This document shows, one piece after another, positions 8,335 to 18,887 of a stretch of DNA of 64,000 bases (positions are counted from its first letter, which is position 1; every line of letters starts with the position of its first letter). The notes beneath the pieces were generated by a model. The model saw only the letters and a list, made by a program, of their open reading frames with translations, did not search any database and was not told the DNA's origin. Where the stretch lies: contig NZ_CP067101.1 of NCBI RefSeq assembly GCF_016616425.1, forward strand, positions 1,054,001 through 1,118,000, given 5' to 3'. This stretch comes from Bradyrhizobium diazoefficiens. GTDB taxonomy: Bacteria > Pseudomonadota > Alphaproteobacteria > Rhizobiales > Xanthobacteraceae. The position numbers and the translations under genes are program-made.

Positions 8335-9168
8335 CTAGCCGCCGGCATCGCGCAATAGGCGTGGGTCCGCGCGTTCCAGCCGCGCCGCCCATCGGGTCGG
8401 GGTTTCGCCACAAAACACCCGGAAGTCGCGGGCAAGATGCGCCTGATCGGCATAGCCTGCATCCGCGGCGATGCCGGCCCAGCCGTCCGCGGCCTTGGAG
8501 CGGGCAAGCCGGCAGGCGCGGTGAAACCGCAGCATCTGCGCCAGCATCTTGGGCGCAACGCCGATCTCGTTGTGAAAGCGGCGGGTGAAATGCTTGCGGC
8601 TCCAGCCGATGTCGGCGGCGATGTCGGCGATCCGCGTCGAGCCCGCGCTTTGCCACAACATCTCGAGGGCCGAGGCAATTGCCGGCGACGGCTCATGCAC
8701 GGCCCGGCGCAGCACGAAGTCTTCCACGATCTCGAATCGCCGCTGCCATCCTGCAGCTTCGGCCACCCGGGCGGCGAGGCTTTCCCCAGCACGGCCCAGG
8801 ACATCGTCGAGGCCGACAATACGCGCGGTCAGATCGGGCACCGCTCCGCCATAGAAGCGGTAGGCGCCGAGCGGGGTGAAATCGACCTGGACGCACTCGG
8901 CGCGGCCGTCCGACTCGATCAGGACGGGTCCGGGAAAAAGCCCGGCTGCAAAGCTCGGTCGACGGTCCTCACCCTTCGGCCGGCGGCCAAGCGCGATGCG
9001 GAACGGGGTTCCCAAGCTGACGAGCAGCGGCAGCGCAAGCGGCGCCGCGTGCCGGAAGCCGGCCAAGCCAAGTCCGCGCTCCCGGTAGAACGATATGCTG
9101 GATACCAGATGCGCAAGGTGCGGCGAGGCCGACCGGCGGATGACATCGGGAACTACGCTCGCGTCCAT
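8335..9168 (-). CDS. AraC-family transcriptional regulator with an unassigned N-terminal sensor domain
   Basis: About 277 residues from the chosen ATG at 9168; ATG 9204 and TTG 9222 are in-frame alternatives with no clear ribosome site to decide. The C-terminal third is an AraC double helix-turn-helix: STRIADIAADIGWSRKHFTRRFHNEIG, then GWAGIAADAGYADQAHLARDFRVFCGETP. The N-terminal part has a cupin-like pattern (VQVDFTPLGAYRFYGG) and may bind a ligand. It lies directly upstream of the VOC-fold gene on the same strand and may control it. Confidence 0.85.
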   Translation of the reverse strand: MDASVVPDVIRRSASPHLAHLVSSISFYRERGLGLAGFRHAAPLALPLLVSLGTPFRIALGRRPKGEDRRPSFAAGLFPGPVLIESDGRAECVQVDFTPLGAYRFYGGAVPDLTARIVGLDDVLGRAGESLAARVAEAAGWQRRFEIVEDFVLRRAVHEPSPAIASALEMLWQSAGSTRIADIAADIGWSRKHFTRRFHNEIGVAPKMLAQMLRFHRACRLARSKAADGWAGIAADAGYADQAHLARDFRVFCGETPTRWAARLERADPRLLRDAGG

Positions 9169-9276
9169 CGCATGTCTCACTGCTTGGGCGCGTAACATAG
9201 ACATGCGCGTGGGCGTGACCAAGGGCCCGCAGCGCCGCGCTGCTTCAGCGATCCCGAACAGGCGAGAGCAATTGCC

Positions 9277-10185
9277 CTACAGCGCCACGCTGCGCAGCCC
9301 GAAGCTGCGGGCCTCGTTCTGCAGCACCGGCCGCACCGCATCGATCAGGCGCGCGGCTGCGGCATCGACCGACAGCCCCGCAGTATCCACCACCGCCGTG
9401 GCGCGCGAGTACAGCGGCTCGCGGCTGAGCAGGATGTTGCGCAGCTCCGCCATTGCGGAGCGATCGTCTGCCATCGGGCGCAAATCGCCCTGGCGGCGCA
9501 CGCGGGCCATGTGCTCTTCAGGCTCGGCCTTGAGCCAGATCGTGTAGAACGAGGTCAGGATCTGGTCGAAGGTCAAGGGCTCCGAGACGATGCCGCCACC
9601 GGTCGCCAGCACCATCAGCTCGTTACGGGCGAGCAGCTGCTGCAGCGCCGCCTGCTCCATGCGGCGAAAGCCTTCCTGGCCGTAGAGCGCGATGATCTCG
9701 GCGACCGAGAGCCCGTTCTGCTGCTCGACCTCCTTGTTGAGCTCGACGAAGCTCCAGCCGATCTTCTTCGCCAAAACCTTGCCGAGCGTGGATTTACCGG
9801 CGCCGCGCAGGCCGATCAGCGCGATGCCGCAGAACGGCGCGCGCCGCGGCGCGGAGGCGCTGCCGCCGGCGAGCAGATCTTTTGCTTGTGCGATCTGCGC
9901 AGGCGTCGCCTTGCGCAGCAGGTCGCGAAACATCTGCCAGTCCGGCGTCGGATCGGCTGAGGGAAGCAAATCTTCGAGATGCGCGCCCATCGCGTCCGAG
10001 ACGCGGCGCAAGAGCACGATCGAGACATTGCCCTTGCCGCTTTCGAGCTGCGCGATGTAACGCTCCGAGATTCCTGATACCCTGGCGAGCACTTTGCGCG
10101 ACATGCCGCGTAGCGCGCGCATGGTGCGCACACGCTGGCCGAGCTGTTCGAGAAATCGGGATTCGGCGTCGGGACTGTCGGTCAT
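9277..10185 (-). CDS. boxR: BoxR/BzdR-type repressor: HTH-XRE fused to a shikimate-kinase-like domain
   Basis: 302 residues with two domains. Residues 15-75 are a Cro/CI-type helix-turn-helix (VLARVSGISERYIAQLESGKG). Residues 118-290 resemble shikimate kinase, with an intact P-loop GLRGAGKST at 125-133 and the TGGGIVSE motif. This fusion is the hallmark of BzdR/BoxR regulators of benzoyl-CoA pathways, where benzoyl-CoA is the inducer bound by the kinase-like domain. The gene is divergent from benzoate-CoA ligase with 137 bases between, so it likely represses that promoter and its own. The kinase domain probably has no catalytic role. Confidence 0.92.
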   Translation of the reverse strand: MTDSPDAESRFLEQLGQRVRTMRALRGMSRKVLARVSGISERYIAQLESGKGNVSIVLLRRVSDAMGAHLEDLLPSADPTPDWQMFRDLLRKATPAQIAQAKDLLAGGSASAPRRAPFCGIALIGLRGAGKSTLGKVLAKKIGWSFVELNKEVEQQNGLSVAEIIALYGQEGFRRMEQAALQQLLARNELMVLATGGGIVSEPLTFDQILTSFYTIWLKAEPEEHMARVRRQGDLRPMADDRSAMAELRNILLSREPLYSRATAVVDTAGLSVDAAAARLIDAVRPVLQNEARSFGLRSVAL

Positions 10186-10290
10186 ATGCTTTCTTTAGCG
10201 GATACCGTCTTTGAAGGAGTCCTGCGGCGCACTTTAATGAAACATAATGCCTGCCAGCATTGACAGCAAGCCGATACGGTGTCTTTCTAT

Positions 10291-10302
10291 GAATTATAAT
10301 TC
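10291..10302. promoter_or_regulatory. Perfect palindrome in the boxR/benzoate-CoA ligase divergent promoter
   Basis: GAATTATAATTC is a perfect 12-base dyad, 21 bases upstream of the benzoate-CoA ligase GTG start. It is AT-rich against a GC-rich background and could be a repressor site or simply the -10 region. No TGCA motif of the BzdR type is seen in this intergenic region. Confidence 0.3.
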
Positions 10303-10322
10303 TAAAATCAGGGGAGAAGTGC

Positions 10323-11864
10323 GTGAGCGAGGGATCCTACAATGCGGTGACCTGGCTGCTCGACCGTAACGTCGAGGAGGGCCGCGGCAGCAAGCTGGCC
10401 TTCGACGACACCGTCTCGCAGCTCACCTATGGCGAGCTCCAGCACCAGACGCGGCGCGCCGCCAATATGCTGCGCCGGCTCGGCGTCCGCCGCGAGGAGC
10501 GCGTGGCGATGATCATGCTGGATACGGTCGACTTCCCGGTCGTGTTCCTGGGCGCGATCCGCGCCGGCATCGTGCCGGTGCCGCTCAACACGCTGCTGAC
10601 TGCGGACCAGTATGCCTACATCCTCGCCGACTGCCGCGCGCGCGTGCTGTTCGTCTCCGAAGCGCTCTATCCCGTCATCAAGGACGTCGTCGGCCGCATG
10701 CCGGATCTCGAGCATGTCGTGGTCTCCGGCGCCAAGCAGAACGGCCACAAGCAGCTCGCGGAAGAGCTCGCAGGCGAAAATGACCAGTTTACCGCCGCCG
10801 CGACGCATCCCGATGAGCCCGCCTTCTGGCTCTATTCGTCGGGCTCGACCGGCATGCCCAAGGGCGTGCGCCATATCCATTCCAATTTGCAGGCAACCGC
10901 CGACACCTACGCAAGACAGGTGCTCGGCATCCGCGAGAGCGATGTGTGTCTGTCCGCGGCAAAGCTGTTCTTCGCCTATGGGCTCGGCAATGCGCTGACC
11001 TTCCCGATGTCGGTCGGCGCCAGCGTGGTGCTGAACAGCGAACGTCCGACGCCGGCGCGGATGTTCGATCTGATGAACCGCTACAACCCGTCGATCTTCT
11101 ACGGCGTGCCGACGCTGTTCGCCGCAATGCTCAACGACGAGACCATGAAGGCGGAGCGCGGCGGCAAGGCTCTGCGCATCTGCACCTCGGCCGGCGAGGC
11201 GTTGCCGGAATCCGTCGGCAACGCCTGGAAGGCGCGCTTCGGCGTCGACATTCTCGATGGCGTCGGCTCGACCGAGCTCTTGCACATCTTCCTGTCGAAC
11301 GCCCCGGGCGACATCAAATACGGCTCGTCCGGCAAGCCGGTGCCGGGCTATGCGGTGCGGCTCGTCAACGAAGCCGGGCAGGACGTCGCCGACGGCGAGG
11401 TCGGCGAACTCCTGGTCGACGCGCCCTCCGCCGGCGAAGGCTACTGGAATCAGCGCCACAAGAGCCGCCGCACCTTCGAGGGTCCGTGGACCCGCACCGG
11501 CGACAAATATATCCGCGACGCGGATGGCCGCTACACCTTCTGCGGCCGTGCCGACGACATGTTCAAGGTCTCCGGCATCTGGGTCTCGCCCTTCGAGGTC
11601 GAGAGCGCGCTGATCACGCATCCGGCCGTGCTGGAGGCCGCCGTAGTGCCCGAGGCCGATCCGGAGGGATTGCTAAAGCCAAAGGCCTTCGTCGTGCTGC
11701 GTCCCGGCGCGACGGCGACGGGGCTGCAGGAAGTGCTGAAGGAGCACGTCAAGCAGAAGATCGGCCCGTGGAAATATCCGCGCTGGATCGATGTCGTGGA
11801 CTCGCTGCCGAAAACGGCGACCGGCAAAATCCAGCGGTTCAAGCTGCGCGAAAGCGCGCACTAG
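10323..11864 (+). CDS. Benzoate-CoA ligase
   Basis: 513 residues, matching the length of BadA/BclA benzoate-CoA ligases. It is an adenylate-forming enzyme: the AMP motif YSSGSTGMPKG is at 171-181, then YGVPTLFAAML, the TGDKY and RADDMFKVSGIWVSPFEVE motifs, and the C-terminal catalytic lysine in PKTATGKIQRF. It converts benzoate, CoA and ATP to benzoyl-CoA in the cytoplasm, the first step of the box pathway encoded just downstream. The GTG start is preceded by GGGGAGAA. First gene of the likely box operon and divergent from boxR. Confidence 0.9.
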   Translation: MSEGSYNAVTWLLDRNVEEGRGSKLAFDDTVSQLTYGELQHQTRRAANMLRRLGVRREERVAMIMLDTVDFPVVFLGAIRAGIVPVPLNTLLTADQYAYILADCRARVLFVSEALYPVIKDVVGRMPDLEHVVVSGAKQNGHKQLAEELAGENDQFTAAATHPDEPAFWLYSSGSTGMPKGVRHIHSNLQATADTYARQVLGIRESDVCLSAAKLFFAYGLGNALTFPMSVGASVVLNSERPTPARMFDLMNRYNPSIFYGVPTLFAAMLNDETMKAERGGKALRICTSAGEALPESVGNAWKARFGVDILDGVGSTELLHIFLSNAPGDIKYGSSGKPVPGYAVRLVNEAGQDVADGEVGELLVDAPSAGEGYWNQRHKSRRTFEGPWTRTGDKYIRDADGRYTFCGRADDMFKVSGIWVSPFEVESALITHPAVLEAAVVPEADPEGLLKPKAFVVLRPGATATGLQEVLKEHVKQKIGPWKYPRWIDVVDSLPKTATGKIQRFKLRESAH

Positions 11865-11870
11865 CTGCTC

Positions 11871-11971
11871 GTCATTCCGGGGCGATGCGATGCATCGAAC
11901 CCGGAATCTTGAGCCTCCAGGATAACCTCGAGATTCCGGATCAGCTCGCGTTGTGAGCCGTCCGGAATGAC
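11871..11971. repeat. Palindromic repeat family E (GTCATTCCGG ... CCGGAATGAC)
   Basis: GTCATTCCGG at 11871-11880 is inverted as CCGGAATGAC at 11962-11971; internal blocks ACCCGGAATCTTGAG and CTCGAGATTCCGGAT are also inverted. It fills the space between benzoate-CoA ligase and the hydrolase gene, ending 18 bases before the hydrolase ATG, so transcripts crossing it would carry a large hairpin. Confidence 0.7.
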
Positions 11972-11989
11972 GGAATGGATGGAAACAGC

Positions 11990-12808
11990 ATGACCAATCT
12001 CACCTCCACCGGCTTTCTCGGCATCGACGGCGCCAGCCTCGAATACAAATGGCTTGCGCCTGCGGTCGCGGACGCGCCCACCATCGTCATGCTGCATGAA
12101 GGCCTCGGCTCGGTCGGGCTCTGGGGCGACTTTCCGGAAAAAATCCAGGCTGCGACCGGCGCCGGCATCTTCCTTTACTCGCGTGCGGGCTACGGCCAGT
12201 CCAGCCCGGTCGCGCTGCCGCGGCCGCTCGACTACATGCAGCGCGAGGCGCTGGACCTGCTGCCGAAGATTCTCGACGCGATCGGCTTCAGGCGCGGCCT
12301 CTTGCTCGGCCATTCCGACGGCGCCTCGATCGCGACGATCTATGCCGGCGCGCATCAGGATCATCGCCTGAGCGGCCTCGTGCTGATTGCGCCGCATTTC
12401 ATTGTCGAGGACATCTCGGTTAAGTCGATCGCTGCGATCAAGACGGCGTTCGAGACCACCAACCTCAAGGCAAAACTGGCGCGCTGGCACAAGGACGTCG
12501 ACAACGCTTTCTATGGCTGGAACGGCGCCTGGCTCGATCCCAGATTCCGCGATTGGGACATCTCCGAATATCTCGCCTATGTCCGCGTGCCTGTCATGGT
12601 CGTCCAGGGCGCGGACGACCAATATGGCACCCTGCGTCAGGCCGAGATCGCGCAGCAGGAGTGCTACTGCCCGGTCGATCTGAAGGTCATTTCAGGCGCT
12701 GCACATTCCCCGCACCGTGAGGCACCGGCGGCGACGCTCGAGGCGATCGAGCAATTCGCGACGACGGCCCTGCGCGATGACCAGGGCCTGCAAGGACGCG
12801 CCGCATGA
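11990..12808 (+). CDS. Alpha/beta-hydrolase fold enzyme in the box cluster
   Basis: 272 residues from ATG 11990 (ATG 11975 is in frame and possible). The fold is shown by the oxyanion region VMLHEGLGSVGLW, the nucleophile elbow GHSDG with Ser109, an acid in VQGADDQYG and the terminal histidine in GAAHSPHRE. It resembles enol-lactone or CoA-thioester hydrolases. Its place between benzoate-CoA ligase and boxC suggests hydrolysis of a benzoyl-CoA-pathway intermediate or of dead-end thioesters. Exact substrate unknown. Confidence 0.82.
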   Translation: MTNLTSTGFLGIDGASLEYKWLAPAVADAPTIVMLHEGLGSVGLWGDFPEKIQAATGAGIFLYSRAGYGQSSPVALPRPLDYMQREALDLLPKILDAIGFRRGLLLGHSDGASIATIYAGAHQDHRLSGLVLIAPHFIVEDISVKSIAAIKTAFETTNLKAKLARWHKDVDNAFYGWNGAWLDPRFRDWDISEYLAYVRVPVMVVQGADDQYGTLRQAEIAQQECYCPVDLKVISGAAHSPHREAPAATLEAIEQFATTALRDDQGLQGRAA

Positions 12809-12879
12809 TGGCGCAGAGAGCGGCCGCCATGAAACAAAGTGCATGCCTTCATAGTCAAAGGGGTAGACGTGCGCAAAAA

Positions 12880-12897
12880 GATGCACTATTGTGCATC
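12880..12897. promoter_or_regulatory. Candidate BoxR operator upstream of boxC
   Basis: GATGCACTATTGTGCATC is a perfect inverted repeat (7 + 4 + 7) containing TGCA-N6-TGCA. More TGCA motifs lie at 12840 and 12915. TGCA-containing repeats are the known recognition feature of BzdR/BoxR proteins, and boxR is in this cluster. It suggests a second controlled promoter in front of boxCB. Confidence 0.55.
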
Positions 12898-12940
12898 TAA
12901 CGCTACGGCGAAAATGCATCATCAAGCTCGGGGATGACCC

Positions 12941-14629
12941 ATGGCCGGGGAAGATCGGCGCCTCGCAGGCGGCGCGACATTCATTGATTTCCAGACCGAA
13001 CCGTCCCGCTACCGGCACTGGAAGCTCGCGGTCGATGGCGACGTCGCGACGCTGACCATGGATGTCGACGAGAATGGCGGCCTGTTCGAGGGCTATCTCC
13101 TCAAGCTCAATTCCTACGACCTCGGCGTCGACATTGAGCTTGCGGATGCGGTCCAGCGCCTGCGCTTCGAGCACCCCGAGGTCAAGGTCGTGGTGATGCG
13201 CTCGGCCAAGAACCGCGTGTTCTGCGCCGGCGCCAACATCCGCATGCTCGCGGGCTCGACCCATGCGCACAAGGTCAATTTCTGCAAGTTCACCAACGAG
13301 ACCCGCAACGGCATGGAAGACTCCTCGGAGAATTCCGGCCAGCGCTTCATCACCGCGGTGAACGGCTCTGCGGCCGGCGGCGGCTATGAGCTGGCGCTTG
13401 CGACCGATCACATCATCCTCGCCGATGACGGCGCCTCTGCCGTCGCGCTGCCCGAAGTGCCGCTGCTCGCGGTGCTGCCGGGCACCGGCGGCCTCACCCG
13501 CGTGGTCGACAAGCGCAAGGTGCGCCGCGACCACGCCGATTTCTTCTGCACCATCGAGGAGGGCGTGAAGGGCAAGCGCGCCGTGCAATGGCGCCTCGTC
13601 GATGAGATCGCGCCGAACTCCAAGCTGGAAGCCAAGATCGCCGAGCGCGCCAAGGAGTTCGCGGCCGCCTCGAAGCGCAAGGGTACCGGGAAAGGCGTCG
13701 CCCTGACCCCGCTCAAGCGCCTGATCGACGAGACCAGCATCCGCTACGGCTTCGTCACGGTCGACATCGACCGCGCCGCGCGCATCGCCACCATCTCGAT
13801 CAAGGCGCCGGAAACCGCGCCGCCGGCCGACATCAATGGCATGCTGACGCAGGGTGCTGCGTTCTGGCCGCTGCAAGTGGCGCGCGAACTCGACGACGCC
13901 ATCCTGCATTTGCGCATCAACGAGCTCGAGATCGCCATGCTGGTGTTCAAGAGCCATGGCGACCGCGCCCATGTGCTCGCCGGCGACGCCTTCCTCGATG
14001 CCAACAAGGCGCATTGGCTGGTCAACGAAGTCAGGCATTACTGGAAGCGTGTTCTGAAGCGCATCGACGTCACCTCGCGCACGCTGGTGACGCTGGTCGA
14101 GCCCGGCTCGTGCTTTGCCGGCACGCTCGCCGAACTCGTCTTCGCCGCCGACCGCTCCTACATGCTGATCGGCACGCGCCAGGGCGACAACCGTCCGCCG
14201 CCGTCGATCGAACTCTCCGCCATGAATTTCGGCCCCTATCCGATGAGCCACGGCCTGACGCGGCTGCAATCGCGCTTCCAGGCCGATCCGTCCGACGTCG
14301 AGCGCGCGGAAGCAACGCTCGGCACCGCGCTCGACGCCGAGCAGGCCGAAGAACTCGGCCTCGTCACCTTCGCGCTCGACGACATCGACTGGGACGACGA
14401 GGTTCGCGTGTTCCTGGAGGAGCGCGCCAGCTTCTCGCCCGACAGCCTCACCGGCATGGAGGCGAACCTGCGCTTCGTCGGTCCTGAGACGATGGAATCA
14501 AAAATCTTCGCGCGCCTCACCGCCTGGCAGAACTGGATCTTCCAGCGCCCGAACGCGGTCGGCGAGGAAGGCGCGCTGCGCCGCTATGGCAGCGGCCAGA
14601 AGCCGAAATTCGATATGACGCGGGTGTAA
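12941..14629 (+). CDS. boxC: Benzoyl-CoA-dihydrodiol lyase (2,3-epoxybenzoyl-CoA dihydrolase)
   Basis: 562 residues, the usual length of BoxC. It belongs to the crotonase superfamily: oxyanion-hole segments VVMRSAKNRVFCAGANIRML and NGSAAGGGYELALATDHIIL are clear in the first half, and a second divergent crotonase-like half follows (SCFAGTLAELVFAADRSYML). In the aerobic box pathway BoxC opens the ring of 2,3-epoxybenzoyl-CoA, releasing formate and giving 3,4-dehydroadipyl-CoA semialdehyde. The cytoplasmic product feeds beta-oxidation. It follows a candidate BoxR site; boxB is 149 bases further on, past a repeat. Confidence 0.93.
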   Translation: MAGEDRRLAGGATFIDFQTEPSRYRHWKLAVDGDVATLTMDVDENGGLFEGYLLKLNSYDLGVDIELADAVQRLRFEHPEVKVVVMRSAKNRVFCAGANIRMLAGSTHAHKVNFCKFTNETRNGMEDSSENSGQRFITAVNGSAAGGGYELALATDHIILADDGASAVALPEVPLLAVLPGTGGLTRVVDKRKVRRDHADFFCTIEEGVKGKRAVQWRLVDEIAPNSKLEAKIAERAKEFAAASKRKGTGKGVALTPLKRLIDETSIRYGFVTVDIDRAARIATISIKAPETAPPADINGMLTQGAAFWPLQVARELDDAILHLRINELEIAMLVFKSHGDRAHVLAGDAFLDANKAHWLVNEVRHYWKRVLKRIDVTSRTLVTLVEPGSCFAGTLAELVFAADRSYMLIGTRQGDNRPPPSIELSAMNFGPYPMSHGLTRLQSRFQADPSDVERAEATLGTALDAEQAEELGLVTFALDDIDWDDEVRVFLEERASFSPDSLTGMEANLRFVGPETMESKIFARLTAWQNWIFQRPNAVGEEGALRRYGSGQKPKFDMTRV

Positions 14630-14637
14630 CCACATTC

Positions 14638-14755
14638 GTGTCCCGGGCGCGTCGCAGCACGAAGTGATGCGACGCAGAACCGGGACCCAGAGGACCGAAC
14701 AACAGGTCCCGGCTCAGCAGTGCAGCACTTCGCGCCGCACTGCGTCCGGGACACG
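14638..14755. repeat. Palindromic repeat family D (CGTGTCCCGG ... CCGGGACACG)
   Basis: CGTGTCCCGG at the left end is inverted as CCGGGACACG at the right; internal ACCGGGACC and GGTCCCGG blocks are also inverted. It fills the boxC-boxB gap and ends 23 bases before the boxB start, so it may form a processing or stabilising hairpin within the operon transcript. Confidence 0.7.
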
Positions 14756-14777
14756 AGACCGATCAAGGAGCACGGCC

Positions 14778-16229
<1,452 letters not shown>

Positions 16230-16447
16230 GCGTCGAGGTTCGACGCTCTCGCAACGCAAACGGTGTCATCGCCCGGCTTGACCCTACGATATGCACACTT
16301 CTGATTCGAACTTCTTGGTGGGCGAGACGAAAACGTGAGTCGTCAGAGTCACTTGCTTCGGCTGTGACGACATTGGATTGCCGAAGGCAGGCATTCGGCT
16401 AAGCCATTGAAGATGATTCTGTTTTTGAGATGTGTGAATCTAATAGG

Positions 16448-16546
16448 GCTTGACCGGGCGATCCAGTGTTCCAGAGACAGTCGTTGTTGAATCGAGAGGC
16501 CGCGGCGTACTGGATGCCCCGGTCAAGCCGGGGCATGACAGCGGAG
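16448..16546. repeat. Palindromic repeat family B, copy 2, in the 348-base boxB-SDR gap
   Basis: GCTTGACCGGGCGATCCAGT (16448-16467) is inverted as ACTGGATGCCCCGGTCAAGC (16509-16528), with the centre nearly identical to the copy at 4953. The rest of the gene-free stretch 16230-16577 holds a fragment GTGTCATCGCCCGGCTTGACC around 16263 that looks like a decayed relative, and otherwise nothing I can interpret. Confidence 0.8.
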
Positions 16547-16577
16547 TGTGTGTTGACGGCGGAAGCGCAAGCCCCTC

Positions 16578-17378
16578 CTACCCCGCAATCTCCAGACCGG
16601 CATTGGCGTAGACCACGCCGCCATCGACGGCGATGGTGTTGCCGACCACGTAGTCGCCTGCACGCGAGGCGAGATAGATCGCCACGCCTGCCATGTCCTC
16701 GTCGGTTCCGACCCGCCGTGCCGGAATACGCTTTGCGACGTCTTCCGCATGGTCGCGTGCGGCCCGGTTCATGTCGGACTTGAACGCGCCCGGCGCGATC
16801 GCGGTGACGTTGATATTGTCCTTGACCAGTTTCGTCGCCAGGCGCCGGGTCAGATGGATCACGGCGGCCTTGCTGGCGGCGTAGGAATAGGTCTCGCCCG
16901 GATTGACGAAGATGCCGTCGACCGAGGCGATGTTGATCACCTTCGCCGGACGTTCGGCGCTTGCGGCCGCGCGCAGCGGTTTCGCCAGCGCCTTGGTCAG
17001 GAAGAACAGCGACTTCACATTGAGGTCCATCACCTTGTCCCAGCCGCTTTCGGGGAATTCGTCGAATTCTGCGCCCCAGGCGGCTCCGGCATTGTTGACG
17101 AGGATGTCGAGCTTCGGCTCCAGCTTGACGATTTCGCCGGCGAGCCTGTCGCAGCCTTCGACCGTGGAGATGTCGATCGGCAGCGCGATGCATTCCCCGT
17201 CATATTGCGCGGTGAGCTCCTTGGCGGTCGCCTCGCACGGCCCGGCCTTGCGCGCGGTGATGTAGACCTTTGCGGCGCCGGCGCCGAGAAATCCTGCCGC
17301 GATCATCTTGCCGATGCCGCGCGAGCCGCCGGTCACCAGTGCGATGCGGCCTTTGAGCGAGAACAGGTCGTTGAACAT
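16578..17378 (-). CDS. Short-chain dehydrogenase/reductase (SDR family)
   Basis: 266 residues. The cofactor motif TGGSRGIGKMIA (TGxxxGxG) is near the N terminus, NNAG follows at the end of beta-4, and the catalytic Tyr-Lys appear as YSYAASKAAV. The C terminus IAVDGGVVYAN is typical of classical FabG-like SDRs. ATG 17378 is supported by AAGGGAGG. It could act in fatty-acyl-CoA or aromatic degradation, as it faces the box genes, but it is on the opposite strand and separated by repeats. Specific substrate unknown. Confidence 0.88.
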   Translation of the reverse strand: MFNDLFSLKGRIALVTGGSRGIGKMIAAGFLGAGAAKVYITARKAGPCEATAKELTAQYDGECIALPIDISTVEGCDRLAGEIVKLEPKLDILVNNAGAAWGAEFDEFPESGWDKVMDLNVKSLFFLTKALAKPLRAAASAERPAKVINIASVDGIFVNPGETYSYAASKAAVIHLTRRLATKLVKDNINVTAIAPGAFKSDMNRAARDHAEDVAKRIPARRVGTDEDMAGVAIYLASRAGDYVVGNTIAVDGGVVYANAGLEIAG

Positions 17379-17485
17379 GATGCCTCCCTTGGTTAGCGAT
17401 GTTTTGGGCGGGGAGGGGTGAGGAGTCAAGAAATGCGCTGCGGTGCGATCGGATTGGGGCACGACAGCGGCTCAACCAACTCAAT

Positions 17486-17647
17486 GTCGTCCCGGACAAG
17501 CGTAAGCGCAAATCCGGCATCCATAGCCACAGGAAGGGGATTGGCGAGGACTGGTTGTTCGGGATTGGCAGCGCATACCAACCGATAGATCACGCGGTGT
17601 GGGTCCCGGATCTGCGCGCGCTTGCGGCGCGCTTGTCCGGGACGACG
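17486..17647. repeat. Palindromic repeat family C, copy 1 (GTCGTCCCGGACAAGCG ... CGCTTGTCCGGGACGAC)
   Basis: GTCGTCCCGGACAAGCG at the left is inverted as GCGCTTGTCCGGGACGAC at the right of the unit, leaving about 125 bases inside. The right half (GTCCCGGATCTGCGC ... TTGTCCGGGAC) is closely related to the short copy at 32152. It separates two genes of the same strand and ends 16 bases before the deacetylase stop codon. Confidence 0.75.
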
Positions 17648-17663
17648 GCGGAGCTCGGAGCAG

Positions 17664-18722
17664 CTAAGCCGCCGCGATCCGGCGGAAACCGTTCCACATC
17701 GCGGTCGCGGCGCCCGACGTCAGCACCGGCAGGATTCGCGCGTCCTGGTAGTTGCCGTTGAGCGAGACGCGCGGCAGCGCCGTCATGTGGCCGGCGTTCT
17801 CGGCGAACAGCATGCCGGGCCGCGTCGTCACGGCGGTCTTGAAGCCGGCCGTTGCAGCAAGGCCGAATTCGCGCATCCCCGCGGCGTCGCGGTCGCCATA
17901 GGGATAGGCGAGATGCAACACGGGGCGCTCCAGCGCCTGCTCAATCCGCGCGCGGCTCATGGCCAGCTCCTGCGCGGCGATGTCTTCCGCCAGCTTGGCG
18001 AGATTGCAATGGCTGACGCTATGCGCGCCGATCGTGACCAGCGGATCGGCGGCAAATGCCTTCACCTCGGCCCAGGACAGGCAGAGGTTGCGGCACAGCG
18101 CGGCCATGTCGACGTCGTATCTGGTGCAGAGCGCCTCGATCTCGCGCCTGAGATCGTGCTCGCCCGGCAGCGCGCGCAGCCAGTCGTGCAGGCGGTCGAA
18201 CGCTGCCTGCTTGGCCGCAGGCGTCGTCGCATCGAGCCGCAGCGCGGAATTGCCGATTGTCACGTCGATCTGCTCCGCCCTAGCGATCACGGCCTCCAAC
18301 GCCGCCCACCACAGCCGTCCAGTGCCCTCGGCAAAATCGCTCGCGACATAGACCGCCAGAGGGGCATCGAATTCGCGCAGCACCGGCAGCGCATAGTCCA
18401 GATTGTCGCGATAGCCGTCGTCGAGGGTGAAGGCGGCGAAGCGACGGTCGAACCGGCCCTGCACCAGCCGCTCATGCAGCTCGTCCATGGTGACGATGTC
18501 GATGTCGCGCGAGCGCAAATGGCTCAGCGTCGCGCGCAGGAATTCCGGGGTGACTTCGAGATGCCGGTTCGGCTGGAACGCGGCCTCGCGGGCCGGCCTC
18601 ACGTGGTGCAGCATGAAAATGGCGCCGACGCCCGACAAGAGCGGACGCAGCAGGTGGTGCGCCCCGCTGAAATAGAGTGCTCCCAGCCCGGCGCGGATGA
18701 CGTTGTTACGCAGTTGTTTCAT
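17664..18722 (-). CDS. Polysaccharide deacetylase family protein
   Basis: 352 residues from ATG 18722 (ATG 18746 also in frame). The NodB-homology domain is shown by FTLDDGYRDNLDYAL (Asp-Asp of motif 1), IGAHSVSHCNL (the metal-binding HxxxH) and HLAYPYGDRDAAG. The N terminus has a short hydrophobic stretch and HHVRP, common in rhizobial members. It would remove N- or O-acetyl groups from a cell-surface glycan. It is divergent from the OmpA-like gene, with 165 bases between the two starts. Confidence 0.87.
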   Translation of the reverse strand: MKQLRNNVIRAGLGALYFSGAHHLLRPLLSGVGAIFMLHHVRPAREAAFQPNRHLEVTPEFLRATLSHLRSRDIDIVTMDELHERLVQGRFDRRFAAFTLDDGYRDNLDYALPVLREFDAPLAVYVASDFAEGTGRLWWAALEAVIARAEQIDVTIGNSALRLDATTPAAKQAAFDRLHDWLRALPGEHDLRREIEALCTRYDVDMAALCRNLCLSWAEVKAFAADPLVTIGAHSVSHCNLAKLAEDIAAQELAMSRARIEQALERPVLHLAYPYGDRDAAGMREFGLAATAGFKTAVTTRPGMLFAENAGHMTALPRVSLNGNYQDARILPVLTSGAATAMWNGFRRIAAA

Positions 18723-18887
18723 GACCGGCTGGGGGGACTCTGGCATTCCGCTTTCAACTTACGGAAGAACCCTTGAAGAAAAAGTTATTCCGATTGTCCG
18801 GGCGGCGCCTTTGGAAGGGCACCATTTCCGGTTTGACAGCCTGCCAAGGGTTTGTTTTGTCTCCGGTTCCAGAGTTCGGGTCGTCGA

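Noticed and set aside
14664..14777. N-terminal extension of boxB
   Set aside because: These codons lie in palindromic repeat D; ATG 14778 with AAGGAG fits the family N terminus.
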